Positions 22,759 to 35,000 of a stretch of DNA of 64,000 nt are shown piece after piece. Under the pieces are notes generated by a model. It was not told the origin of the DNA, ran no database searches, and worked only from the letters and a program-made list of their open reading frames with translations. Position 1 is the first letter of the stretch, and the number at the start of each line of letters is the position of its first letter. The stretch covers positions 85,940 to 149,939 of the forward strand of contig QANU01094326.1 in assembly GCA_003254905.1 (NCBI GenBank). Reading direction: 5' to 3'. Position numbers and translations under genes: made by a program. This DNA comes from Nissolia schottii (taxonomy: Eukaryota; Streptophyta; Magnoliopsida; Fabales; Fabaceae).

Positions 22759-23250
22759 GCATTTTGATTGAGAGAAAAACGGTAAAATTAGCATGAATGT
22801 CTATCTCATTGTATTTATTTTATACATTTTTCTTGATGAGAATATTGTTTTTTTTTATGTTTTAAATACGAGTGAAAAAAAATGAAACTCCATATTNCCA
22901 AAGAGGAAGAGGATGATGAGTGGAAGATTGTGTGGGGGGAAGGTAGGGAGAGAGAAGAGAGGAGAGAGGAAAAGGGTAAAAGAGACAAATATTTTATCGA
23001 GACTCACCATATATTCTCTTGATGAATCATTCACTTAAAAATGCAAGTTGCAAGCTAGAAGCCTCCAGCATACAAAAAAAAAAAATTAATTATATATTTT
23101 TAAAACAGTAACAAACTCTAAAAAACTTTAACATACCAACCCAAAAGTAGCTGGTGTACTTAATCCCCCCAAAAGTGAAATTTAGCATGAATCTATCTCG
23201 TGATATTTTTTATGCATTTTTAAATTATAGAAAAGGGGGTGAATATCAAG
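22759..23250. other. AT-rich spacer with one ambiguous base
   Basis: A single N lies at 22897, followed by a purine-rich run (22900-22980, GGAAGAGGATGATGAG-like). No coding exon, including the missing NRT3 exon 1, is visible on either strand. Confidence 0.5.
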
Positions 23251-23259
23251 GATCCATTT

Positions 23260-24659
23260 GTTCAAATCTCGGATGGTAGCAAACTAGTGCAAAGTAAGGA
23301 GTAGACTTCAATGTGGAGGGTTGATGACTCTTCAATGAGAGTTATTTTTACTTTGTTTTTTTTGGTTAGAAAACTTGTTTGATCTAGGGTAATTTAGGTT
23401 GTTTTTAGAGTCTTTTAGTCCATGTTGATATTTGTATTAGTCCATGGTTTTTGATACATAAACATGCATGTTTTTGAATAGTTTGAAGTGTTTGTTGAAT
23501 GATTTTTAAGTTCGGAAATCATCAAGGAGTAAAATGCTGCACAAATTGGGACTTTGAGGGGCACTACTCATAGTACTAAGGCAGAGAGCTCCATAAATTG
23601 ATTTTTTAGAGTAGTACTCGAGTAGTGCAAAGCAGCACTCGAGTAGTGCTACGACAGAGAGCACCAGAAACTATTTTTCTAGAGCACTGCTCGAGTAGTG
23701 CCACGTAAAACTGAAAAATACAAATTTAGGAAAACCAATGTCCTTTTTGGTAATTTTGACTAGGAACAGTATGAGAAGAATGATGAACGCATAATTCATT
23801 CACGCATGAGCAGAGGCAATAACCCTAGGAGAGCACAAGGAGTAAGATCGAAGGCGAAAGTTCCAAAGCGAGAGCAGAGGAATCATAGTTTTTGGGAATT
23901 TCACCTATAATTCTTCTATGCAATTCTTCTTCTCATACTCTGATGTTTATGTTTGCTATTTCTTGGAACATGAACTAATTCCCTTAACTTAGGGCTATGA
24001 TGTAAACTATTGTGTTATGATAATTTAATCGAGGTTATTCTATAATGAATTGTTCATTGTGTTATTTTATGTTGTACTTATTGCTTTTGGTTGCTTCATC
24101 ACCGATTAAATGATTTATTGTCTTGTATGCAACTCGAGAGAAGGAGTATGAGAATGCACATGCTAAAATAACCATAGGTTGAGCGAAAATATGAAAGGAA
24201 CAAACACGACTTATGTGGTTCTTATTTGAGAGCTCTTAGATTAAATTAGGATTCAAGTGATTAGTTTGCCCTAAGAGATTAGGCTTCCATCTCATGATAA
24301 GATAATTACTAGTTCTTGAGAGAGACTAGTAATTAGAAAACGAGTTCTAACTAATAACAATTGATTGAATCATAATTGAATAATTGAAATTGAATTATTT
24401 CGTAATAGGATAAGTCAAATGCCTTAAGTTTTCTTCCCATAGAATTAAATATAAACATTCTTATCTCTTTTTTTTATTTTAAATTTTTGAATTTTTTCTT
24501 TTTGAATTTTTAGGTCTTAGTTAACAAACAACCAAAATAACAATTTCAATTTATTCGTTTAGCGATTATTTCATGATTAGTCTTCGTGGGTATGACAACT
24601 TTTGTCACTATTTACTACTTTTAGGACGCGGTATATTTACCATAGAAAAATCATATCAA
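23260..24659. mobile_element. LTR-retrotransposon leader/LTR-like block
   Basis: The block combines a GC-rich palindrome array (23561-23702), a long stretch of gene-like but non-coding text, and the sequence 'cttcgtgggtatgacaact' followed by 'ttaggacgcggtatatttac' near 24580-24640. That last pattern resembles the 3' part of plant Ty3/gypsy (Athila/Tat-type) LTRs. The exact left boundary and any target duplication are not resolved. No gag-pol domain follows, so it is a solo LTR or a fragment. Confidence 0.5.
23561..23702. repeat. Array of palindromes with CTCGAG core
   Basis: Four related words appear in about 140 bp: one degenerate copy at 23561, then GTACTCGAGTAGTGC, GCACTCGAGTAGTGC and GCACTGCTCGAGTAGTGC. 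The last is an 18-bp palindrome with one mismatch pair. The intervening text also repeats ('cagagagctcc', 'cagagagcacc'), giving units of about 60 bp. Confidence 0.88.
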
Positions 24660-25012
24660 GGGTTGAGTTATGGACCAAAATAGTCCCTGTAATTTTAAAA
24701 TAAAATAAAAATTATGAAAACACATATCAAGGGCTGTTTGAATTTTTTTTTTAAATTTTAATTTAAAAACGGGTCAGGTCGGGTGGGCCTCTGGGTCATG
24801 GGTCATGGATTGAGTTTTTGGGGGGTTATGCCACGTGGCATCCCATGTGGCGCGTCCCGTTAGCGCCTGAGGCGTCCACGTTAGCGCAGTCAACTCCCAT
24901 CCAGTTCTAGGGACTAAAACCAAACTTTTAAATTTCGCGAGGACTAAAACTTTTATATAGGGACTAAAACCAAACTTTCAAATTTTACAGGAACTAAAAA
25001 CATAATTAACCC
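24660..25012. mobile_element. Non-autonomous TIR element
   Basis: The left end GGGTTGAGTTATGGACC continuing 'agtccctgtaattttaaa' pairs with the right end, which reads back GGGTTAATTATG and then 'agttcctgtaaaatttgaaa'. The imperfect terminal inverted repeat is about 40 bp. The GC-rich middle contains GCCACGTGGC and the duplicated phrase 'gttagcgc'. No coding sequence and no clear target duplication are seen. Confidence 0.7.
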
Positions 25013-27170
25013 TTATTTTTTTTATGGTTAAAATTTAGGGAACATTTTAGTCGCTAACTCAAGTGGGAAGTTAAAGCAAACACAAGTCCCACAATAATTA
25101 GCAAAATCTTGATTTCGTTCAGAAATTTATGTCACCGATCGATCACAAGGAGCAAAAACTTGTTTTGAGTTCAGAGAATTTAAATCGAGATAGAGAAAAA
25201 GCTGTGAGAATTAGGGGCAAAAGCTTTGTGTTTTACTATTATTTACCTTGTCCCTGCTTTGGGGAAGCGTTGACATCAACGGTTCTTTTCAAGGAAGATA
25301 AGAGAACGCTCCCATAACAAGTTCCAACTAAGCACCAAAGAAAAAGCGTTGCTACCACAAGCCCTTGTGCTGCTGCCATACTCACTTTACTGAGTTTCCA
25401 ACTCCAAGAACCCTATGTGCAATTGGTAATCTGAATGGGATGATGAACTTTGAGTTTAATTGCTTTTATATATGGCGATTGCTTATTTACCCATGTTTCT
25501 TAATTCATCCATTTTTGATAATTTTTAAATTCATCAAATTTTATTATCATTTCATGTTTTCTATGATCATAATAAACTTTTCATTAATTAAATTATTAAA
25601 AGAGTCTACTTATAAGAAATTTAGAGATTTGCGAGCCATTTGAGATTATGATAGACCTTTACTAATATTGTATTGAAAAATATTAATTTATCATATTAAA
25701 TCATATAATTTATTAATATGTCATATTAGATCATACAATGGTAACGAAATTTGATGGATTTAGTTATAAAATTATTGAAAATGAATAAATTAAGTAGTAT
25801 GACATATTTATCCCATAAAGTTCTCGAGAGTCCACCTTTATCATAAAGGAGAAACCCATATGATATTAAGTTATATAAAATTAAATGTAACTTGATTTTC
25901 GAGTAACGCCGGGCATTAGGAGTCAAAATGCCAAAATGCTAGGAACCAAAGTTTGAAGGAAAAAGTAATCAAATTAGTTAGTAGTAACATCACCAAGTTG
26001 TTAAAGTGTCCCTAAAGCATGGTAAAGGGCCATCTCACTTGATGTATTACTAAAGTTTAGTTTGGTCAAGGAGGTATATACTTGGCCATTTGCCGAATCG
26101 AGTGCAACATTTTATTGGTTGGCTTTGTCTTATTTAGATTGTTTTCTTCTCTTCCTCAAGTGGATCGGGGTTTGCAATGGGTTAAGGATATGAAGGATAT
26201 GCTGTTGAGCCTTTGGACATGGGGTTACACGCTTGAGCATTATGATTATATACAAAACAGGATGTTTATCCTTTTTAATCAATTTAAATTCTTTTAGGCT
26301 CCATTTTGTTTTTTTTTTTTTCGTGTCTTGATTGAATCAGCGAAAGAAAGACCAATGATTAAAGAATAAGGACTGCATCACCTTTCCTAACTCCGAGTTT
26401 TGTGGCTCCCTTTTAATGTTGAAACCAAAATTATAATGCAGAATTTCAATTTAATGTTTTGGAATTAAAATAAATTAAAGTCTTAAATTTCATTTTCAAA
26501 TAGATTTGTCAAAAAAGGAAAATATTTAATTATTTTTAAATTTAATTATAATTTATTATTTAAAAGTGATTTATTTTTTTAAATTAGTAAAAATCAAATA
26601 GGATAAAACCAAATTTCAGAATAATGTAGTAATAATTTATTTTATAATTTTGATGCAGGTATTTGCTTCCTCTTATTCAAGTCATATATAGTTATTAGTA
26701 ACTGAGTTCTCTCATTTAACTTGTGTAACGTGTTTCAAGTACTATATATTGAATTTAACTATATTTTGCATTATTCTTGTATGCCAATTTTACAGGTATA
26801 ATCCAGCTCTTTTAGAATATACAAACGTCTCTCAATAATACAAGCCTTGGTTCAAGGGTCAAAGTCATTGATCCCTTCAATCATTTACTATTATTTAGTT
26901 TTTTTTTATTTACTATTGTTTCATTTTTTTCCCCTTCATAATATTTTTTTCCTTTCACATTGTTGATGTAAAAAATGGAAGTGTTTTATGGTTTTAGCGA
27001 ATTTTAAATGTAAATTTAGACTTGTATCTGACTTTTTATAGTAGAATATTATGAATCTTTTTAGAGTATAATAATTTGTTTATAGTAGTACATTAATTGC
27101 TGTAGGACTTTGAAAAAAAATTATAATTTTTTTGGATAGAAAAAAATATATAAATAAAAAGTAATCAATA
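25013..27170. other. Long spacer without a supported gene
   Basis: Short open frames at 25129-25317, 25365-25643 and 26082-26297 have no recognisable relatives and no shared splice structure. Most of the stretch is AT-rich. I see no terminal repeats. Confidence 0.5.
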
Positions 27171-27179
27171 ATTTTTTAA

Positions 27180-27542
27180 AAAATATTGTTGAATTTAGTG
27201 GCGATTACGAACCGCCGCAAAAGAAATACTCAATTTCAAAATAGCGAAAATAGCGGCTGTTATAAACAGCCGTAATCTTTTCAGAACTTTTAAACAATAA
27301 ATTCCATGGCGGTTTAGAACCGCCGCCAATGAAACAAAAATTTGAATTTAAATATTCGTGGTGGTTACAATTGCTGCTAAATTTCTAGTGCACTTCACAA
27401 TAGTTATTCTAGCGGTTACGATGAATTGCCACAATGGATTTAACGGCGGTTACATAACTGTTGTGATTTGCTTCAGGTGGTAGTTCAAAATCGGCGCTAA
27501 ATGCCTTCTAAATCGCTGCAATTTGTTATTTTTCTTGTAGTG
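27180..27542 (-). mobile_element. CACTA (En/Spm) transposon terminal fragment
   Basis: The block ends TTTTTCTTGTAGTG, which read on the minus strand is the canonical CACTACAAGAAAAA terminus. Inward of it lie repeated small hairpins with GCGGTT/AACCGC arms (for example GGCGGTTTAGAACCGCCGCC), the subterminal repeats expected for transposase binding. No matching second end is found upstream, so this is a lone terminal fragment. Confidence 0.8.
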
Positions 27543-28900
27543 ATTGTCCCATCTTATCATGTGTTCTCATGTGTTTTTTTTTTGTTTTTTTTGTTTTAAG
27601 AAAGCAAATTGTTACCGCCTCTAGCGATTTTAGCAATCTACAATCTGTTATTAATCTAATCCAAACAGCACAATCTCCTTATCTAAAAAGGGATTAACTG
27701 ATCTTTTACGTTTTTCCCGTCTATTGTTTAAAGAGTATTTTTTTTTCCTGGTTATGAATGAGAGATTCAATGAAAAAGGATAAGTCCAAGTTTAAAGAGT
27801 TAGAAATATTCTCTTTTTGGTGTGTAGATTAGAACAAAAATTTTGGTGAGGCCTAATAATGAGCGAGAAAGAGTTTTGGAGTCGGATATTTCTTTTCCTG
27901 GAATAGTAGAGGCCCAAAGTTTTGGTTTGGGATGGTGTCCAACGACGAATTAGAAGAAAAATCATTAGTAAGTTGGACTTGGCTTTGGGTATGTTAATGA
28001 GTTGTGTTATTTACAAGATGTTTGAGAATCTTACATTTTAATTAGTCTAACTTATCTTCTTATTTATCCTATACAAATTTTAAATTCATTTCATTATTTG
28101 AATTTCAAATTTTGACATGTATACGCACGAATGAGATGAATAGAAGAATAGGTTAGACCTAAGAAGTACGGACACTGACACAGACACGAAACTCAACACG
28201 ATACAGGACACACTATCTTATAAAATTTACAAGACACAGACACAATGTGTGTGTGTGTATATAATCCAAGATTTAAAATAATGTTATGATATTTTCATTG
28301 ATGTTAAATTACTAATTTTCAATGCTTTCTAAACCCACAATGCATTCTATACAGTTTCATATGTCGATTGTTACTAATTTTTTAAGGGTCCATATTGCTA
28401 GGACACAGCCTGAAAACTTTCGGGTATAATCTAGACACGCCTGGACATGGCTTTGGACACCTTTGAACACATAAGACACAGATATCTGACGAGCGTCTTC
28501 GTGTGACGGTGTTCGCAGTGTGTCAAATATGCAAACATGACTCCCATAAAGTGTTTGTGCTTCCTAAGGTTAAATCAATCATTTCTCTAGTTGTATTTAT
28601 TTTATGTGAGGTCCTATACCAACACACTTATACACAATCAAATGAATTTCTAATAGGGTTCACACACCTCAAAGAGATCTCATCAAATAATAAAACGCGT
28701 GTCGGTGTCCCCCCACATGCTATTATTTTTTCTTTACGTGAAAACATTGCACTTTGGGTTAATGCCATATATAGGTGATAGCATGACATATATATGAAGC
28801 TAAGTACACCGACAAAACACACATAGAAGAAGACATCGGTAGCGCCACATTATCTCCGGCACCAGAACACTTATTGCATGCCAAGTCAAACTGATGCTTT
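27543..28900. other. Spacer with repeat debris upstream of the PRUNE1-like gene
   Basis: The stretch 28160-28510 contains 'cggacactgacacagacacg' and, in opposite sense, 'cttcgtgtgacggtgttcgc'. This suggests a repeat with inverted ends that I cannot bound exactly. Nothing else is recognisable before the TATA box near 28914. Confidence 0.45.
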
Positions 28901-28913
28901 CTATGCATCAAAC

Positions 28914-28922
28914 CTATATAAG
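28914..28922 (+). promoter_or_regulatory. Probable TATA box of the PRUNE1-like gene
   Basis: CTATATAAG lies about 92 bp before the chosen ATG (29014), with an A/C-rich leader after it, as expected of a plant core promoter. Confidence 0.55.
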
Positions 28923-29013
28923 TCTAATAATAAACCATTTCTCAAATTAGATTCCAAATTAAATCACACAAATTCATCGTTTCATTCTCTATAATATTCT
29001 TTGGGTGTGTGTT

Positions 29014-32000
29014 ATGGAGCGAAGGTTGAGCAAAGAACGCAAAGGGCCACAGAAGAAGATGGTGCGCAGGACGGAGGAGCAGGTGCCGGACATCACGGAT
29101 TTCATGAACGACATGTTCTTTGGGACAGCGGACAGGGACAAAACAACCTATGACCTTACCGGAGGAATAAGAGGAAGAGATACGTACGCAGTGATTTATG
29201 ACGATGATGAGGATGACGACGTGAAGATGACTGCTGGGAGGAGTAATAGTGGAAGGTTGACGGAAGGGTGGTTGGAAGAGGCACGCCAGGTGCTGGCTTC
29301 GTCTCCTAACTCTCCCGGGGGCCGTCTGGTTGGGTCTCCTAGGTTCGCTGCTTCACAAAGATCAAGCTCGCCCCTTGTGTCCTTGGACCGAAGGGACCCT
29401 CTTTCTAGGTCTGCACGAAGGTAATCAGTGGTGTCTGCCCCACCTTGTATGCTAATTAAGTACACTCCTATCTCAGTCAAACTAAGTTTGACTCGATTGA
29501 AGAAGAGCTAATTGAATTTTATTTGCATATAGCTTGCATGACTGTTTGTGTCTCAGATTAACTTTAATTTTCACCCAACTATGTGCTGTGCTCTCAGTTA
29601 AAGTGATTAACTTTTGAAGCTGTGTTTCGTTTAGTTTATTTGTTAAAATAATTAATTTTTTTAAATAATCAGTTTTGTCTATAACTTGTAAATGGAGGAG
29701 GGAGGATGAAGGGTGAGAACTCTGTATGTATGTATATACAAGGTTATTAAACTCGAGAGTTTAAGTAAACTCGTACAGGCTTAGCAAACTTGAATCATAA
29801 ACTCGTAAGAATTTACATATGTAAAAAATATATGTTATAAGCAATATAATTAGACACTAAACATGATTAAATTTTGTATTCATAATTGACATTGAATAAT
29901 GTTAACTTTAAAATAAAATAAATGAAAAAATATTATAAAATATACCTTAATGCATAATATTTAGTTATGTCATACTTTATTCTGTACATGTATTACTTTA
30001 TAGTTTTACAAAACATATCACAATTATGATAAATATATAAAATCGGCTTAGTAAACTTAATAGATATTGTCTAACACACACAAAGTCAACTAAGTATCTA
30101 AAAAAGTTACCAAATTTATACATCTTGAGGTAAACTCGTAAGTAAATTTTAACTCGTAAACTCGCTAGTAAAATCGAGTGTTTACTTAAACTCGTACGAG
30201 TTTACCAAAAAAGAGTTTACATGAATGTTAACTCGTTTTGTGTAGTGAAATCGTAAATTCGTAAGAGTTTACGAGTTAACTCGAGAGTTTAATAACCATG
30301 TATATATATATATATATATAACATAAAAATGTAATTTATTTATTATTAGATGAGATTTTGATAAGCTTATATTTTATTAAAATCTCTAATAATAAATAAG
30401 TTTTAAATATTTCATAAAAAATGAGTTTAAATAACAAGCTTTTTTATACCTGCACCTAGCTGACACTAGCATAATTCTTATTAAATAAGCGTATGTACGT
30501 TCATATGTAAGTTAATAAATATATTTTTTCCTAATAAAAATTTTTATTAGACACGTATATTTGACCTTTATAACTCATGTTGTATGTATAAGTTGGTCCC
30601 AAATTTCCAATTAACACTAAGATGTTACATTTGACCAAGATTTTCATGAAAGGATGTTTCCCTCACATTACTCATGATGACTGAATGTGAAGCAGAAACA
30701 AAGCAGGGGATGGTCTAGGCGAGGAGATACTCTCCAAGTCCAAGTCAGCAAAGCACACTCGCAACAAATCCGACACCTTCACTCCACTCCCACTCTCACC
30801 TTCCTCCTCTCCCTCGCATCATGGGCACGGATCCCCTGCCTCGCCAACCCACCTGTGGTCCTCCAACCCCGCTCGCCCCCGCAAGTCTCGCTTCCAAACC
30901 CAACCCAACAACCCGCACTCGACCCAAACCTCTCCCCGACGATCATTCTCCAAAGCCCTCCCTCTCTCGCCGCCCAGAAACCCCATCCAATCCACTCACC
31001 GCCCAACCAGGTCTTCCTCCACATTTTCCCTCGACAAAAACGCCGATCCGATCGGGAACGAAACCCTAGATCGCAGCCTCAACGGCTTCCTCAAACACCA
31101 GAGGATCTCACTCCTTAAAATCTTGAACAGAGAACTCGCCACGACCAAGGTCACGATCGTGCTCTCTGGTCATTCCAACAGTTAAGTGATTTTGATTTTA
31201 TTTTTTTTGCTTCAATGTCTTTTGGCTGTGGATGATTTTGGAGAGTGATTATTGGATTGGATTTTTTTTTTGTGCGCGGGAGCAGGTGCGGCGTCGATGG
31301 TGGCAGCGATATGTCACGCGTGGCTGTTGAGTTACAGGCAGAGGGAGGAGAAGGCGGTGGTGGTGCCAGTGATGAACGCGAGTCGCGCCGCAATGTGGAA
31401 GCTGAGGCAGGCTGCATGCCTCTTTCATCGTGCCGGGCTCGATGCCACTGCTTTGCTCTTCTCCGATGAGGTGATTTGTTATTGAATTCTTCCATCTTCG
31501 GTTCAGCGTAACTTTAAATGATGAAATTGATTCGGAAAATGCAAGTGTTGACTGTTTCTATGTGGTAATGATACGTGTTATAATACTACTGGTTAGGCGT
31601 TATCTTTACTTGATATATGATTTGGTAATTGGATAGCATTGGAGCTGTCGCCCAAAGCACTTGTCTTGAAGGTGTTTAAAATTTGTGGGTAAATGTCGGG
31701 GTGGGTGAGTTTTTGCATGTTGGTAGCAGAGTTTGGATTAAAATCATTTATCCCTCTCTTAAAATTTGGAAAAAGTGTTATACATCATGGTTTCACCATG
31801 TCTGAAATCTCACAATTTTGGCTTTCTGGCCAAACTAGTGCAATTTTAGAAACTATTTATGAAAGTAAGATAGTTTTAAAACTATTTATCTGTTAGTTTT
31901 GAATTGGCTTTACTAGAAGCTTTCCACATTTTTTATTGTTTTGTTCATGGGAATTAACAACAATCATAATTATCAGTTTTATTATCTTTTAAGTATGGCG

Positions 32001-35000
32001 GCACTGCAATCAATGCCTTACTAGTTGGCAGGTGCAGTGGCGCCTTTTGTTGTTATGAAAAATAAAATAAAAAAGAAAGAGTTAATGATGAAGTTGGTCC
32101 CTTATAAATGTATGTGTCCAATTTGGTCCTTAAAAAAAATTAAAGTGTCAATTTAGTCTTTGAAAATTGTTTTAGGGCCAACTTAGTTCCTCTGTTCTAG
32201 TTTATAGGGACTAATGTGGGTAATGAAAAAAAAATTTCAAGGACTAAGTTAGCCTTGGAAAAAATTTTCAAGGACTAATTTATCACTTTAATTTTTTCAG
32301 AGATCAAGTTGGGCACTAAAACATTTTTTTAGGGACCAACTTGAGTATCTACTCTACTTTGATAAAGAGTTTCTAAAATTTCCCTACTTTGTTCATAAAC
32401 CCCAAAATTTGTTACATGTTTCACGTTTTAAATGGGAGGACAGAGAAGGGGACAAGGGATTTAAATCCGACAGGGTTCTAGATCCCTCTGCTTCAAAATA
32501 GTTGTCCACTTTCTCTCTTATGTGGTTATTAAGAAAATGTTTGGAAAATGTGAAAGTAAGGAAAAATTGATAGTATTGTACATAATTGTCCTAATTTGTA
32601 GTGAGTGGTTAGAGTTATTATAGTAGATAAGTATGAGAGAGAGTTTATTTGATAAGGGTATGTTAGGAAAAGAAATAATTAATGATGTCTAAATGTGAAC
32701 AACTATTTTAAAACAGAGGGAATATTGTAATATATGTTGTGCTATATTTGTCTCTTCTTTTTGTGGCATGATAGCAATAAAAGTCTGTCAAGGCACAAAC
32801 TAGCTAGCTCTGATACCATGCTAAAAAAATAAATGATAAATCTAATTTCATTGAACAAATGCGTACAAATATATACGGGTTAGAAGTTAGATATGTATAT
32901 ATTTATATGCATTTGTTCAACAAAATCAGATTTGACATTCATATTTTAGCAGAAATAGTACTACACAACTAAATTGTAGTTGGGAAAGTTGAAACCAACA
33001 TGCAATATTTAATGTGATAAACTGTCTAATGATAAGAGAAAGAAAAATCAAATGCAAGAAAAAGGCTTTCACTTCAACGGCCCCATTTTTACCATCATAC
33101 CAAACACACCTAGAAACAAAATTATGACTTCTCTGTAGGCCCAAGAAGAGAACAGTAACATTCTCCCTTTAGTTGGGGAAATATACTTTTTTCTGTAAAA
33201 AATAGGAAATATTCTACAATTTCTCTCTTTGGAATGGTGTGGAATGTATTGGAGTAGGTCTCTAATTATAAGAGAATCTCTTAGGTAGGAATAGTCTATA
33301 ATAAGCTAATGTGTGAGATGATGACACTTGTACGGCCATAGAAGGCCTTAGAATGTTTATACCCCCTATAAATGTACCCCATTTAGATGAATGACATAAG
33401 TAGAAAATTATTAGCTCTAAGTTTTCTCTTTTTAGAATTGGGGGATGAGTGAATAAGGAAAAAATGGATTTGGGAAGAACATGATAAAAAATGAAAGCAC
33501 CGATTGCTGTAAAATGAATAGCTAAAAACCTAAACTTTTCAAAAAGAGTAAAAACTATAATTTTTTTGTTTATGTCATTCATCTAAATGGGATACATTTA
33601 TAGGGGTATTAACATTCTAGAGCCTTCTATGTCCGTACACATGTCATCATCTCATGCATTAACCTATTATAGTCTATTCCTACATCAATCTCCCCCCTCA
33701 ACAGGTTGCTCCCCCCAAAAGAGGGTGGGAATCTTTTTTTTTTCCCTTTCAATTCTTCTTCTTTGTTTGAAATGCATGTAAGAAAGACAAGATAATTTCA
33801 TCTCCCTTACATAAGCTAGGTTTGGATTGATGGAAAATAATGGAATAGAGCGGAATGGAATGAAATGATAATAGGTGTCATTGTTTGGATAGTTTAAAAT
33901 AAGATAGAATGGAATGGTATTAGATGGAACCCATTCCATCCAATTCCATTCCATACCCCAGTTTTTTCCCCTTTCCTCCAATTTGGGCAGCATGGGATGA
34001 TGGATTGAGAGTAAATAATTTATTATCCTTACACCATTCTATCCCCCATTATATTTCCAACCAATGGAGCGGAAATTTCACAGTATTCCTTCCTTTGATT
34101 TCCAAACAATAGTATTGGACTTTAATTCCATTCTACTCATTTATTTATTTATTTATCCAAACAATGGCTAAATGCACTGTAAATCAGCCCCTAGTTTTGA
34201 CTTTTGTAAAGTCAAAAGTGACTTCATCATGTTCACAATCTCCCACTTAAACTCACTTTTGGTGAGCTTTCAAAAGTGACTTTAAGTGAGAGATTGTGGA
34301 TATGGTAAAACTACTTGTGGCTTTACATTGCATAGTTTGGTGACTGGGTGCCGAAGCTTGTTTTGCAGGTTGATGTAGAAAAACTCATGACAGGGCAACT
34401 GAGTGTCCTTGTGGTCGGACAAGATATCTTATGCGCTACTGGCAAGGTTAGTTTGTCTGGATTATTGATGAGTTTGAGAATGAAACTTTTCAAACAAGTG
34501 TTTTCCTAACTAAATGCACCTAAAGCATGAGGCATGAGGTTACATTTTACAATGACTTGTGTGACTTATTTTGTTATCCTAGGCTGGATCGCAGTGCGCC
34601 ATTCTTACAGATAACTTTTGTGAAGATGCCTATGATCTACTTCAAGACCCTGTACTAAAGAAACTATTGGTAAGTTGTACCGATAGTAATTCTTAATTCC
34701 TAGGCAACTTCTTGTGCTATTAAATTACATGTTCCCCCCATTTCATGAGATAACAACAACAACTAAGTCTTGTACCATAATTTGGGGTCGGCTACATGGA
34801 TCTGACAACAACATAGTGTTTTGTCATAGACAATGTTCGCATTTAGGGGACTTAAATTTCTCCCTGCTTGTGTTATTTTGCAGCTTGCTGGTATTCTGCT
34901 AGACACTCAGAATCTAAAGGCATCTGCTTCAATAACAATGACAAGAGATGCAGAGGCAGTCCAGTTGCTACTGGTTGGGTCAGCTCCAGATGACAGACAT

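Noticed and set aside
25129..25643. Two small plus-strand frames as a possible gene
   Set aside because: No recognisable domain, no consistent splice junction between them and AT-rich context.
30687..31118. 143-codon frame starting MKQKQSRG
   Set aside because: Wrong frame. The phase-consistent reading (AKHTRNKSDTFTPL onward) continues exon 1 of the PRUNE1-like gene and joins exon 3.
31245..31469. 74-codon plus-strand frame overlapping PRUNE1-like exon 3
   Set aside because: An out-of-frame shadow. The frame that carries A-S-M-V-A-A-I-C-H matches the family and splices correctly.
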